Positions 44,824 through 53,662 of a stretch of DNA of 64,000 bases are shown in pieces. The notes beneath the pieces were generated by a model that saw only the letters and a list, made by a program, of their open reading frames with translations, was not told where the DNA came from and did no database searches. Source of the stretch: CAWJFP01 sp963842155 (GTDB lineage: Bacteria; Pseudomonadota; Alphaproteobacteria; JACZXZ01); contig CAWJFP010000005.1 in the NCBI GenBank assembly GCA_963842155.1, positions 1 through 64,000 of the forward strand. Reading direction: 5' to 3'. Both the position numbers and the translations under genes were made by a program. Every line of letters begins with the position of its first letter. Position 1 is the stretch's first letter.

Positions 44824-45123
44824 GCGGCGGAATGGATCGAATGTGCCCAGATTGCGAGACCGGTCGGCGAACAGCGTTATCGTGTCTTTCCCAACGTCGA
44901 AGAGCCAAGGCTGGGTGTCGTGCGGATTGGACGCCAGGATCGCGGCGCGCAAAGGGCGCTTGATGCCGTCGGCACTATTGCCCGCCCAATCGCTCCAGGG
45001 CGCGTAAGCCGGACCTTCGCCGCCCGACCACAAGCCGCGATTCCAAGCGCGATAGCCTAATCCTCCAAGCGCGAGCGCGGCCACGCCGGCACCCCCGACC
45101 AAGAGCGCCCGCCGGCTTTGCAT
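44824..45123 (-). pseudogene. Acg-like nitroreductase family protein, truncated
   Basis: The first 100 codons encode a signal-like start (SRRALLVGGAGVAALALGGL) and the N-terminal part of an Acg-type FMN-binding nitroreductase (RAAILASNPHDTQPWLFDVG ... TFDPFRR). Similarity stops at about 44824, next to the end of the small membrane gene on the other strand. The remaining 250-280 residues of the family are missing; the frame runs on into unrelated sequence. ATG 45123 overlaps the stop of the FAD oxidoreductase gene, so the two were once an operon. Confidence 0.65.
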
Positions 45124-46679
45124 CACTGTCTCCGCCTCGGCAAAATCAGATCCGCAGCATTGCCTCCGGCGAGGATCGCCCCGGTGAAGCCTCCGCTGCC
45201 CGCGTAGGAAGAAGCGAGATAGAGGCCGGGAATAGGCGTCTTCGGCGAGCGACCGATCCCGCGCCAGATCGGAGCGGACGGCGGCAATGGCGCGAAGCCG
45301 TAAATCGCTCCTGCGGGCGCATTGAGATAATTGCGCATCGAGAGCGCGGTGTTGAAAACCGACGCGACAACATGCGAGGCGAAGCCCGGAAACTCGCCAT
45401 CGATCGTTGCGATGACCGCTTGCCGCCATTGGTCCCGTTTGGCGTCGCAAGCCGCCTTGTCCAGCCCCGACCAGTTCGCGAGCCGGTCGACGCCTACCAC
45501 GGACACCGGGTAAGGCGGACCTCCCAGGCCGGAGTCGATCGCGGAATAGTCGACGACTGTCATCAGCGGCTGCTCGCGCCCCGGCGCAGCGGCGAGAAGA
45601 CCCGCGCTGCGGCGGTGGTCGGATAGAGTTTTCATCCATGGCGGCAGCAGAAATGTCGAATAATGGCGGAATCCGAGCGACGCGGGACGTGCCGACAAAC
45701 CGAACGTTGCCGAAAAGAGCGAGATGGAGAGGGGACGGCCGGCATAGGCTGACCAAAAACGCTCGCGCGCCCGTTCCGGCAACATGGGCAGGAGCATGGC
45801 CGGGGCCGCATTGGCGAAGACGATCGACGCTCGAGCCTCCGTCGGGTCGTCGCCGTTCCGGCCCACATGCACGACGCCGGATGGGCGCCCGTCGGCGTCG
45901 AGGCGAATGCCGGTCGCCTGGCGGCCCAGCAAGATCTCTCCACCGGCCTGCTTCGTCGCATCCGCGAGCGCATTGCTGAGGCGCGCCGAGCCGCCGCGGA
46001 CGTACCGACCGCCGGAGGCCAGATATCCGCCTTGCGCGACCGCGAACAAGATCCACCACAATGCCTCGGGGTCGTCGTGCCAATAGGGGAGATTTGCGGC
46101 CAGCGCGCATTTGACCGCCTCGTTGCTGCCGAACGCGCGATCGAAAACTTGGGCGACGGACCGCCGCCAATCGCGAAGCAGCGGGGCTAGTTTGAAGAGC
46201 GCGCCGAAACCCTCTCGCGGGTCGCGGAAGGCCTCGCGACGCCGGCTCAAGGTCCCGAGGGCGACCGTGATGCGCTCCATGTCGCCGAGGACCGCGGCGA
46301 TCGGCGACTCGAGCGAAGGGAATCGATCGGACAAGGCGGCCTGAGCTGCCGAGAAATTGCCTGGCAAAACGAACGGCTGCCCTAAGGGTCCACCCCGAAC
46401 TTCGTAGATCGCGCCGGTCGGCACCCATTCGACCGCATCGAGAACACCGATGCGGGCGAGGATGGCGTGCTTGGGATCAATCGGATCTTGCGGGTCGCTG
46501 GTTTCGTGGAGGGACGCCTCGACCACCAAATCGCCGATTTTGTAGGTCGAGGCCGCACCACCGACCGCAGCATTGCGTTCGATGACGAGCGTCTTGCGAC
46601 CGGCGCGGGCGAGCAGCGCCGCCGCCGTCAGACCGCCGAGGCCGGCGCCGATCACAATGACGTCGTACGGCTCCGCCAT
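45123..46679 (-). CDS. FAD-dependent oxidoreductase, phytoene desaturase-like
   Basis: The 518-residue flavoprotein has the N-terminal dinucleotide motif VIVIGAGLGGLTAAALLARA and the C-terminal FAD motif of the carotenoid/retinol desaturase superfamily (GLYLASSYAGSGGFTGAILA). CrtI-like proteins desaturate or isomerise polyenes; many homologues have no known substrate. There is no carotenoid gene nearby. The ATG at 46679 is divergent from the PCMT fusion across a 263-base gap with an FNR-like box. Confidence 0.8.
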   Translation of the reverse strand: MAEPYDVIVIGAGLGGLTAAALLARAGRKTLVIERNAAVGGAASTYKIGDLVVEASLHETSDPQDPIDPKHAILARIGVLDAVEWVPTGAIYEVRGGPLGQPFVLPGNFSAAQAALSDRFPSLESPIAAVLGDMERITVALGTLSRRREAFRDPREGFGALFKLAPLLRDWRRSVAQVFDRAFGSNEAVKCALAANLPYWHDDPEALWWILFAVAQGGYLASGGRYVRGGSARLSNALADATKQAGGEILLGRQATGIRLDADGRPSGVVHVGRNGDDPTEARASIVFANAAPAMLLPMLPERARERFWSAYAGRPLSISLFSATFGLSARPASLGFRHYSTFLLPPWMKTLSDHRRSAGLLAAAPGREQPLMTVVDYSAIDSGLGGPPYPVSVVGVDRLANWSGLDKAACDAKRDQWRQAVIATIDGEFPGFASHVVASVFNTALSMRNYLNAPAGAIYGFAPLPPSAPIWRGIGRSPKTPIPGLYLASSYAGSGGFTGAILAGGNAADLILPRRRQ

Positions 46680-46832
46680 CTACCCCATCCACCCCGGTCA
46701 GCTCACGATCACTTGGCGCTAACCGGCAATCCAGAGAATTTACGCGCGGAACGCCCTGACCACGTGCAACCTCCTCTTGAGCAAAGTCGGCCTCCTGAAC
46801 TCGCCAGAATGCCGAAATCGCCGACGGGCGGT

Positions 46833-46846
46833 GTGATCCAGATCAA
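46833..46846. promoter_or_regulatory. FNR/FixK-like box with one mismatch
   Basis: GTGATCCAGATCAA differs from the FNR consensus TTGAT-N4-ATCAA at one base. It lies 97 bases before the PCMT/esterase fusion start and 154 bases before the FAD oxidoreductase start on the other strand, so it could serve either, better the first. Confidence 0.5.
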
Positions 46847-46942
46847 GGACTCCTGCCGCCGACCGGCGCATGAATTTCGAATTGTGACGCGTGGCGCCGG
46901 GCAGTCGAATTGACGTGCCTGGGGCCTCCCAGGAACCGAAGC

Positions 46943-48946
46943 ATGGAAATGACCGAATTTTCAAAGCTTCGTCGCGACATGGTCGCGCATCAGATCGCCG
47001 CGCGTGGTGTCCGTTCCGAAGCGGTCCTCAACGCCATGCGAAAGGTGCCACGGGAGGCCTTTCTTCCGGCGCATCTGCGCGAATTTGCCTATGAGGATTC
47101 GCCGCTGCCGATCGCTGCGGACCAGACCATTTCCCAACCCTACATCGTGGCGCTCATGATCGAGGCGCTCGATCTTGAGGGTGGTGAGAAGGTCCTCGAG
47201 ATCGGCACGGGGTCGGGTTATGCCGCGGCCGTGTTGGCCGAACTCGCCGGTGAGGTTTACACCGTTGAGCGCATCGGGCAGCTTGCCGAAAAGGCGGCTG
47301 CGACGCTGAGTGATCTCGGCTACGGCAATGCGCATGTATTTCACGCCGACGGCACTCTTGGAAGGCCTGAGTACGCGCCCTATGACGCGATCGTCGTCGC
47401 GGCCGGGGGGCCGGCGGTTCCGGACACGCTGAAGGAACAACTGAAGATCGGCGGGCGGCTGGTCATTCCCATTGGCACCGACCCGCGGGCGCAGGAGCTT
47501 GTGCGCGTGACACGATCTTCAAAAGACGAATTCTTGACCGAAGACATTGCCGACGTCCGCTTCGTCCCTCTGATTGGAAAGGAGGGATGGGCGCCGGAAG
47601 AGCTTCCTGTCGCGCGGCGGCGTCATCCGGAAGAGCTACGTCCGGCTGATCATGAATTGGCTCGGAGCATTGCCGGTTGCTGCGAGATTTTCGATTCGAT
47701 CGAGACGGCAAAGCTTGAACCGCTGCTGGAGCGAATCGGCGACGCGAAGCTCGTGCTGCTGGGGGAGGCGACGCACGGTACGTCGGAATTCTACAAGATG
47801 CGGGAGCGCATTTCGCGGGAGTTGATCGCCAGAAAGGGATTTCGCTTCGTCGCGATCGAAGGTGATTGGCCGGATGCGGCTCGCATCGACCATTACGTCC
47901 GGCATTTCGAATATCCACCCGCTGAATGGACCGCCTTCGCACGTTTTCCCATGTGGATGTGGCGCAATAACGAGGTGCGCGCTTTCGTTGACTGGTTGCA
48001 TGGGCTCAACGCGGGCCGCGCCCCGGAAAAGCGAGTGGCAATCTATGGACTCGACCTCTACAGCCTCTACACCTCCATCCGCTCCGTGCTGCGATATCTC
48101 GATTTTGTCGACCCCGAATCCGCGCGGACCGCGCGGCTACGCTACGGCTGCTTGAGCCCCTGGCAGGCCGATCCGGCAACCTACGGTCACGCGGCGCTCA
48201 CCGGCGCCTATCGGACCTGTGAGAAGGATGTCGTGCGCATGCTGGAAGACATTCTCAAAAAGCAGAGCGCCTATGCCGCGCATGATGGCGAACGCTTCAT
48301 GGATGCGGTGCAGAACGCGCGCCTAGTCGCTGACGCCGAACATTATTACCGCATCATGTATTACGGGTCGCGAGCATCTTGGAACCTGCGCGACAGCCAT
48401 ATGTTCGAAACCTTGAAGACGCTGATCGCTTTTCATGGACCTGAAAGCAAGGCCATCGTGTGGGCGCATAATTCTCATGTCGGCGATGCGGCCGCGACCG
48501 AGATGTCGGCGCGGGGCGAATACAATATCGGGCATCTGTGCCGCGAAGAATTCGGCGCCGGTGCTTATATCATCGGGTTTGGCACCAACTCGGGCACCGT
48601 CGCCGCCGCCACGGACTGGGACGGACCGATGGAGGTCAAGATCGTGCGGCCCGCCCTCGAGCGGAGCTACGAGGGATTGTTTCATAATGCCGGCCACCCG
48701 CGTTTCATGCTGCCGCTTCGTGATCGAGTACCGGCGGCGGTTCGCAGTGGATTGTCGAAACCTCGTATCGAACGTGCGATCGGCGTGATCTACCGGCCGG
48801 AGACCGAGCTCGCCAGTCATTATTTCCAGGCAATTCTGCCGCGTCAGTTCGACGAGTATATCTGGTTCGATGAAACCCGGGCCGTGACGCCGTTCGGGAC
48901 AGAGGAGCTCGCGGGGCTTCCCGATACCTATCCATTCGGCTTGTGA
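46943..48946 (+). CDS. Protein-L-isoaspartate O-methyltransferase / erythromycin esterase-like fusion
   Basis: The 667-residue protein joins a PCMT domain (residues 1 to about 210) to an erythromycin-esterase-like domain (about 235-650). The first repairs isoaspartyl damage and shows ISQPYIVALMIEAL and the SAM motif VLEIGTGSGYAAAVLA. The second shows LLGEATHGTSEFYKMRERI, FRFVAIEGDWPDA and WAHNSHVGDA, with the catalytic His/Glu residues of the EreA/B family. The substrate of the second domain is unknown and need not be an antibiotic. The start at ATG 46943 follows AGGAA; ATG 46949 is an alternative. Confidence 0.85.
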   Translation: MEMTEFSKLRRDMVAHQIAARGVRSEAVLNAMRKVPREAFLPAHLREFAYEDSPLPIAADQTISQPYIVALMIEALDLEGGEKVLEIGTGSGYAAAVLAELAGEVYTVERIGQLAEKAAATLSDLGYGNAHVFHADGTLGRPEYAPYDAIVVAAGGPAVPDTLKEQLKIGGRLVIPIGTDPRAQELVRVTRSSKDEFLTEDIADVRFVPLIGKEGWAPEELPVARRRHPEELRPADHELARSIAGCCEIFDSIETAKLEPLLERIGDAKLVLLGEATHGTSEFYKMRERISRELIARKGFRFVAIEGDWPDAARIDHYVRHFEYPPAEWTAFARFPMWMWRNNEVRAFVDWLHGLNAGRAPEKRVAIYGLDLYSLYTSIRSVLRYLDFVDPESARTARLRYGCLSPWQADPATYGHAALTGAYRTCEKDVVRMLEDILKKQSAYAAHDGERFMDAVQNARLVADAEHYYRIMYYGSRASWNLRDSHMFETLKTLIAFHGPESKAIVWAHNSHVGDAAATEMSARGEYNIGHLCREEFGAGAYIIGFGTNSGTVAAATDWDGPMEVKIVRPALERSYEGLFHNAGHPRFMLPLRDRVPAAVRSGLSKPRIERAIGVIYRPETELASHYFQAILPRQFDEYIWFDETRAVTPFGTEELAGLPDTYPFGL

Positions 48947-49074
48947 GGTCGAGATGCCGACGGCAAAAGGGGACGGGATATGTCCTGGATAAAGTGAAAT
49001 CGACGTGGATGGAACAGATTTGGCCCAATGGATTTCGGCGGCAGGGAAATCCGCTCATGAAAAAAGGAGTAACG

Positions 49075-49732
49075 ATGATGACACGACGTCAAGCCAATGT
49101 CGCCATTCTCGCCAGCGCGGCGCTTGCGGCGGCTCCGGGCATTGCTGCGACGCAAGAGCTTGGGCCCCTCGACTTGCCGCCGGCGCGAAAGGAGGGCGGC
49201 CAGCCATTGATCTCGGCGCTCAAGCTGAGGCGTTCCACGCGCGAATATTCGGACCGACCGCTTCCGGTGCAGGTTCTGTCAGATACTGTTGTGGGCCGCC
49301 TTCGGCGTCAATCGTCCGAGCGGCGACCGGACTGCCCCCTATTGGCGCCATGTCATGGTGATGGACATCTATGTCACGATGGCCGATGGCGTCTGGCTCT
49401 ACGAGCCAATGGCCCACAAACTGCTGCCCTATTCGAAGGAGGATATTCGCGCGCAGACCGGTCTGCAGGATTTCGTCGCCACCGCGCCGCTCAATCTCGT
49501 CTACGTCGCTCATGGCGAGCGCATGATGGATATCTCCGCCGAGGAGCGCCGCCTCTACGCTTCGGTCGATACCGGCTTCATCGGTCAGAACGTCTATCTG
49601 TTCTGCGCCTCCGAGGGGCTCGTCACGGTCTTTCGGGGAGCTGTCGATACACCGAAGCTTGCTCGCACGCTGCGGCTCCCCGACCAACAGTTCGTGACCT
49701 TCGCGCAGACGGTGGGATACCCTCGCGCGTAG
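49075..49732 (+). pseudogene. Secreted nitroreductase family protein, one frame break
   Basis: The precursor begins with a signal peptide (TRRQANVAILASAALAAAPG) and the nitroreductase FMN motif LKLRRSTREYSDRPLP, then changes frame near 49285. The rest follows in frame with LWAAFGVNRPSGDRTAP and the C-terminal FIGQNVYLFCASEGL. One extra base in AGATACTG explains the break. The restored protein is about 218 residues. Start ATG 49075 follows AAAGGAGTAACG. Family members reduce nitro groups or quinones; a periplasmic location is uncommon. Confidence 0.75.
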
Positions 49733-49769
49733 ACGCGATTCGGGATAAGGCAAGATCTGCTCGATGCCA

Positions 49770-50612
49770 TCATGAGCCTTGCTGTCCCCGCGTCGGCGAC
49801 GGGGCGGTGTGCGCGGTCAAGCCCCTCGCCAGGAGCGTTTTCCACACGGCTTCCGCGCTGTCCGCGAACGAAAACAGCCGACATTCGTCCGCGCTGATCA
49901 TTTCTTCCTCGATCAGCGTGTCGAAATTGATCGTGCGCCGCCAATAATTCGTGCCGTAGAGCACGATGGGAAGGCTTGGCGCCTTGCGTGTCTGCACCAG
50001 TGTCAAAAGCTCGAACAATTCATCCATCGTGCCGAAACCGCCCGGGAAAATGACGAGGGCATTCGCCCGCATCGCCAGATGCATCTTGCGCATGGCGAAA
50101 TAGTGAAATCGAAAGGTTAGTTCCGGCGTCGTATAGGGGTTGGGCTCCTGTTCGGTCGGCAGGCTGATGTTGAAGCCGATGCTGGGCGCGCCGATCTCGT
50201 GCGCGCCGCGATTGGCGGCCTCCATGATGCCGGGGCCCCCGCCGGTGGCGATGACGTTGTCGCGCCAGCGATGATGAGGGGCGAACGCACCGCCTTGTTG
50301 CGAGGCGAGGCGCGCGAATTGCCGGGCCGCTTCGTAATAGGCCGACCATGCAGCCATTTTTGCGGCGCGACGCTTTTCTTCATCGCTCCTTGCCGCATCG
50401 AGCGAAGCCGCCGCTTGCTCCGGCGAGGGAGCGCGCGAGCTGCCGAACACGACAATCGTCGAGCGAATGCCCCAATCGCGCAGCAAGTATTCGGCCTTGG
50501 CATATTCGAGCGCGAAGCGAATATCGCGCATCTCGTCGCGTAGCAGGAAATCCACATCCTCAACGGCCAGCCGAAAGCTCGGCGAGCTCTTTTGCGTCTC
50601 ATTGTCAGCCAT
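49770..50612 (-). CDS. LOG family / TIGR00730-like Rossmann-fold protein
   Basis: The 280-residue protein has the lysine-decarboxylase-like (LOG) signatures GGGPGIMEAANRGA and PGGFGTMDELFELL, with VVFGSSRAPSPE at the N-terminus. LOG enzymes cleave nucleoside 5'-monophosphates to free base and ribose phosphate. It carries an extra helical insert of about 30 residues after the first strand, as in longer bacterial members such as PpnN-like proteins. It is cytoplasmic. Confidence 0.83.
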   Translation of the reverse strand: MADNETQKSSPSFRLAVEDVDFLLRDEMRDIRFALEYAKAEYLLRDWGIRSTIVVFGSSRAPSPEQAAASLDAARSDEEKRRAAKMAAWSAYYEAARQFARLASQQGGAFAPHHRWRDNVIATGGGPGIMEAANRGAHEIGAPSIGFNISLPTEQEPNPYTTPELTFRFHYFAMRKMHLAMRANALVIFPGGFGTMDELFELLTLVQTRKAPSLPIVLYGTNYWRRTINFDTLIEEEMISADECRLFSFADSAEAVWKTLLARGLTAHTAPSPTRGQQGS

Positions 50613-50717
50613 CCCGACGAACCTCCGGCGTGCGCCACGCTGCCGCCCCAGGGCGGCGCCTCGATCTAAGATCAACATGACGTGCGGACGTAGCGGCCGG
50701 CGCTACTACGGCGCGCC

Positions 50718-51248
50718 TTATCGCATCTTCGACTTCAGCCTGATCGTCTCGCCATCGACGACGAACTTGCCGTATCCGTGATGGTGGATGGTCTTAGGGT
50801 TCTTTTGCGCCGGATCGGTCCAGGCCTTGAGCACTTCGAGGACGAAGAGGTTGTAACGGTTGACAAGGCGCATGTCGACTACCTTGCATTCGAGATTGGC
50901 GAAACATTCGGCGATCAGAGGAGGGGTGACTCGTTCGGCCGGCCTCCGCGTCAGTCCGAACGCCCCGAACTTGTCGAGGTCGCGGCCCGAGCAGTTGCCG
51001 ACATTTACGACCTTGGTGGCCAAGCCCAGCGCCGGCACGGCGATCACGCATTCGCGACTCGCCCGCAACGCGGCAAAGCTGTGGTTGGCGTTGCTGACGA
51101 CACAGGCCACCAGCGGGGGCTCGAACTCGACCATCATATGCCAGGACATTGTCATGACGTTGGCGCGACCCTTGTGCGCAGTGCTCAGGAGGACCACTGG
51201 ACCCGGCTCGAGCAACTGGTAGACCTTGGATAGAGACAGCTCTTTCAT
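50718..51248 (-). CDS. Flavin reductase family protein
   Basis: The 176-residue protein has the FMN-binding split-barrel of the flavin reductase (DIM6/NTAB) family: VVLLSTAHKGRANVMTMSW, the FMN loop PPLVACVVS and NYSF-like NANHSF, and AFGLTRRPAERV. It would reduce free FMN/FAD with NAD(P)H. It lies between the LOG-like gene and the HPF fusion on the same strand but is separated from each by about 100-200 bases. Confidence 0.83.
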   Translation of the reverse strand: MKELSLSKVYQLLEPGPVVLLSTAHKGRANVMTMSWHMMVEFEPPLVACVVSNANHSFAALRASRECVIAVPALGLATKVVNVGNCSGRDLDKFGAFGLTRRPAERVTPPLIAECFANLECKVVDMRLVNRYNLFVLEVLKAWTDPAQKNPKTIHHHGYGKFVVDGETIRLKSKMR

Positions 51249-51290
51249 GGTGCCACGCCCCTAGCCGGTCCATCGCGCGGTCGCGGCGAC

Positions 51291-51342
51291 GGGAATATCC
51301 CCAACGACAATGACGTCGCACGGCTCCACCATCTACGCCATC
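51291..51342 (-). pseudogene. Remnant of an FAD oxidoreductase gene start
   Basis: On the minus strand this stretch reads GTAGATGGTGGAGCCGTGCG followed by ACGTCATTGTCGTTGG. It is nearly identical to the start of the FAD oxidoreductase at about 46650-46690 (GTAGATGGCGGAGCCGTACG, then ACGTCATTGTGATCGG). In frame it encodes VEPCDVIVVGD against AEPYDVIVIGA, then similarity stops. It has no open frame and looks like the last trace of a second copy. Confidence 0.5.
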
Positions 51343-51443
51343 GGTCTCTGTCGGTTTGTCTTTCCTCCGGCCCTCGAGCGTTTGGACAAGAACGGGAAAA
51401 GGCCCCGACCAGCTCGACGGCAGTCGAGCCGGTGCCGGATGCA

Positions 51444-52022
51444 TTACGGCCTTTCGTGTAAATGATGCTTTCCGATTGGCATCACCGTGCTCGCCTGAGG
51501 TCCTTTCTCGCCTTCGCCCGGGTGCATGGCGAAACGCACCTCGTCTCCCACCGCGAGCTTGTCGAAGCTCTCGTCCGCGACCGCATTGCGATGGAAATAG
51601 ACTTTCGTGCCATCGGCCGCGTCGATGAAGCCATAGTCCTTCTCGGCGATGAGTTTGGCGATCCTGCCGTGGGCCGGGACCTCATGATGCTTGCTGTCGC
51701 CGCGCTGGCGGCGAACATGATCCTCGAGTTGCCGGCGGACGGCATCGAAGCAGTCGCGCACCGCGACATAAATGTCTTCATGGGCGTGATGCTCGGACGG
51801 ATCGCGCTTCACCACGATCTCCCTGCCCGGTACCATCAGATCGACGCGAATGTGATAGAGGCGGCCCTCCTTGTGGTGCCGACTGGGCGCCTCGATCACG
51901 ACATGGCAGCTCGTGATGCGATTGTAGAATTGCTCGAGCTCCTCGACGCGCTCGCGGACCTTCGCCTCCACTGCGGGAGAACTGGCAAGATTGCGGAACG
52001 AGATCTGAAGTGGCACTTGCAT
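51444..52022 (-). CDS. Ribosome hibernation factor (HPF/RaiA) with C-terminal cold-shock domain
   Basis: The 192-residue protein has an HPF/RaiA-like beta-alpha domain (1 to about 115: LQISFRNLASSPAVEAKVRE ... VDLMVPGREIVV) and then a cold-shock domain (about 120-185) with the RNP-like KDYGFIDA and VYFHRNAV. HPF-type proteins bind the small ribosomal subunit during starvation or low oxygen; the cold-shock domain binds nucleic acid. The usual long-HPF dimerisation tail is absent. The ATG at 52022 has GGAGACC upstream. It may be one of several HPF paralogues. Confidence 0.85.
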   Translation of the reverse strand: MQVPLQISFRNLASSPAVEAKVRERVEELEQFYNRITSCHVVIEAPSRHHKEGRLYHIRVDLMVPGREIVVKRDPSEHHAHEDIYVAVRDCFDAVRRQLEDHVRRQRGDSKHHEVPAHGRIAKLIAEKDYGFIDAADGTKVYFHRNAVADESFDKLAVGDEVRFAMHPGEGEKGPQASTVMPIGKHHLHERP

Positions 52023-52232
52023 GGGCGGTCTCCTGTTTGACGCAGCTTGCACCGCCGGGATCGTGCGTGCCTTGATCCAGCGCAAATGTCGCGACGCTCA
52101 TGGTGTGAGCCGGCTCATCCCGCCCGACCGCAGCAATGTCTTGGAATCGGATTTTTGCAGCGGGAGAAAAGCTGCCGATTACCTTGTAGAGTCAAAGACT
52201 TGCGGTAGGTCCTGCTCGCGCGCCGGCTATTG

Positions 52233-52439
52233 TTATTTTTTGCGGTGATGATGCGCGCTTTCGATGATCGCGGTCAGGCAACCGATAGCGAGCACTCCAA
52301 AAACGATCGCGGCGTCGGCCTTCAAGACAAAAGCGAAAAACGCGGCGGCAGCGATCACCCCCAAAATAAGCGTCGGCAGTTTGCGATCCGCGAATGCTTC
52401 GATTAGACCCGGAAACAGAGCCTTGAACCTGCCCATCAT
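52233..52439 (-). CDS. Small membrane protein, 68 residues
   Basis: The frame has one or two hydrophobic segments (LPTLILGVIAAAAFFAFVLK and IVFGVLAIGCLTAIIE) between a basic start (MMGRFKALFPGL) and a His/Lys-rich end (SAHHHRKK). It should span the inner membrane twice. I recognise no family. Starts ATG 52439 after GGGGAGAACTCCG. It sits between the HPF fusion and the formate dehydrogenase genes on the same strand. Confidence 0.55.
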   Translation of the reverse strand: MMGRFKALFPGLIEAFADRKLPTLILGVIAAAAFFAFVLKADAAIVFGVLAIGCLTAIIESAHHHRKK

Positions 52440-52581
52440 CGGAGTTCTCCCCGCGCGACCTTGTGCCGCCGCCCGCCATGGCGAAGCGGCGCTCCAAATC
52501 GCTTAGATCAACGATCGCGCGGGCTCGTATCTGCGGGTCTCATGCGCCGAAATGCCAAGCTGCGAGCCTGGCATTTCCCAG

Positions 52582-53594
52582 CTATTCCCCGGGCGTTGCC
52601 GTCGCGTGGGGCTGCGACGGATCGGGCTGGGTGCGGGCGCCTTCCTCCTCGAGCCATAAATTATGGTGTTCCTTGGCCCAATTGAGATCGACGGTTCCTT
52701 TGCCCATGGCCTCGAACGCGCCTTCCATGCCGATCGTGCCGATGTAGATATGGCCCAGCATGGCGGCGATGAAGAGCATGGCGACGATGCTGTGGATCAT
52801 CTCCGCGTCCTGCATCGTGTGAATGCCCGTCCCGTAGAAGGGGAAGATCAGGACATAGCCGCTCACGGCCGCAGCGCTTCCGCCCAGCACCACGATCCAG
52901 TAGATCACCTTCTGGCCGCCGTTGAAGCGGTATGCCGGCGGATGGTCATGTCCGACCATGCCACCGCCGCGCTTGAACCATTCGACGTCGACGCGGTTCG
53001 GGATGTTGCCGGCGATCCACATGAAAAAGATCAGGATGACCCCGAGCGTGAAGGGGAAGCTCAGGTAGTTGTGGGCGTACTTCGCCCATTCGGACCAGAC
53101 GGTGAACGCCTCGGGGCTCATCAGCGGCAGCAGCAGCGGTCTGCCGAAGGTGATGTTGAGCCCGGAGAGTGCGAGGATGATGAAGCAGGTCGCCGTCATC
53201 CAATGCACGAGCCGCTCGGCGGCATTGAAGCGCACGATCGTGCGTCCCGAGCGCCCACCCTCGATGCGCACCATGCCGCGCGACAAATAGAAGACGACGA
53301 GCAGGGCAAGTACGCCGAGAATGGCGATGGCGCCGATCCAGCGCAGCGTCACCTCGTGGAAATGGCGCCAATCACGGCCCGCGGGCTGCTCGAGCGTGTA
53401 TGATTTCTTGTCGGGAATGGTGCCGAGACCCCGGATCGTCTTGAACTGCTGCAGGAGCTGCTCTTCGCTCACCACGCTCGCGTTCGGATCGACCGAACCG
53501 GGCTGCTGCGCCGCCGCCGGAAACGAAAACACCGCAAGTGCTAAGAGCGCAAGGCACCGACGAGAGCACGAAGTTCCGCAAATGATGTCGCCAT
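52582..53594 (-). pseudogene. fdhC: Formate dehydrogenase gamma subunit (cytochrome b556), frame break near start
   Basis: The gamma subunit holds two b hemes and passes electrons from formate to quinone. Residues from FSFPAAAQQ onward are intact (about 316), with several membrane helices and heme-histidine regions FNAAERLVHWMTATCF, KYAHNYLSFPF and HSIVAMLFIAAMLGHIY. The signal peptide is split: a start at ATG 53594 (MATSFAELRAL) is in one frame and LALLALAVFSFP in another, shifted near 53550. A GTG at 53532 could also start a truncated form. Overall identity is clear. Confidence 0.75.
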
Positions 53595-53662
53595 GCCCGT
53601 TTCTCCCTGGTTCCGTCTCTGTGCCCGGCTCGCCGCCGGCGCCGCGACGCGCCGCCCTGGCG

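Noticed and set aside
52495..52530. Half FNR site (GTTGATCT on the minus strand) before the 68-residue membrane protein gene
   Set aside because: The second half-site (ATCAA) is not present, so it does not reach the standard of the other two boxes.
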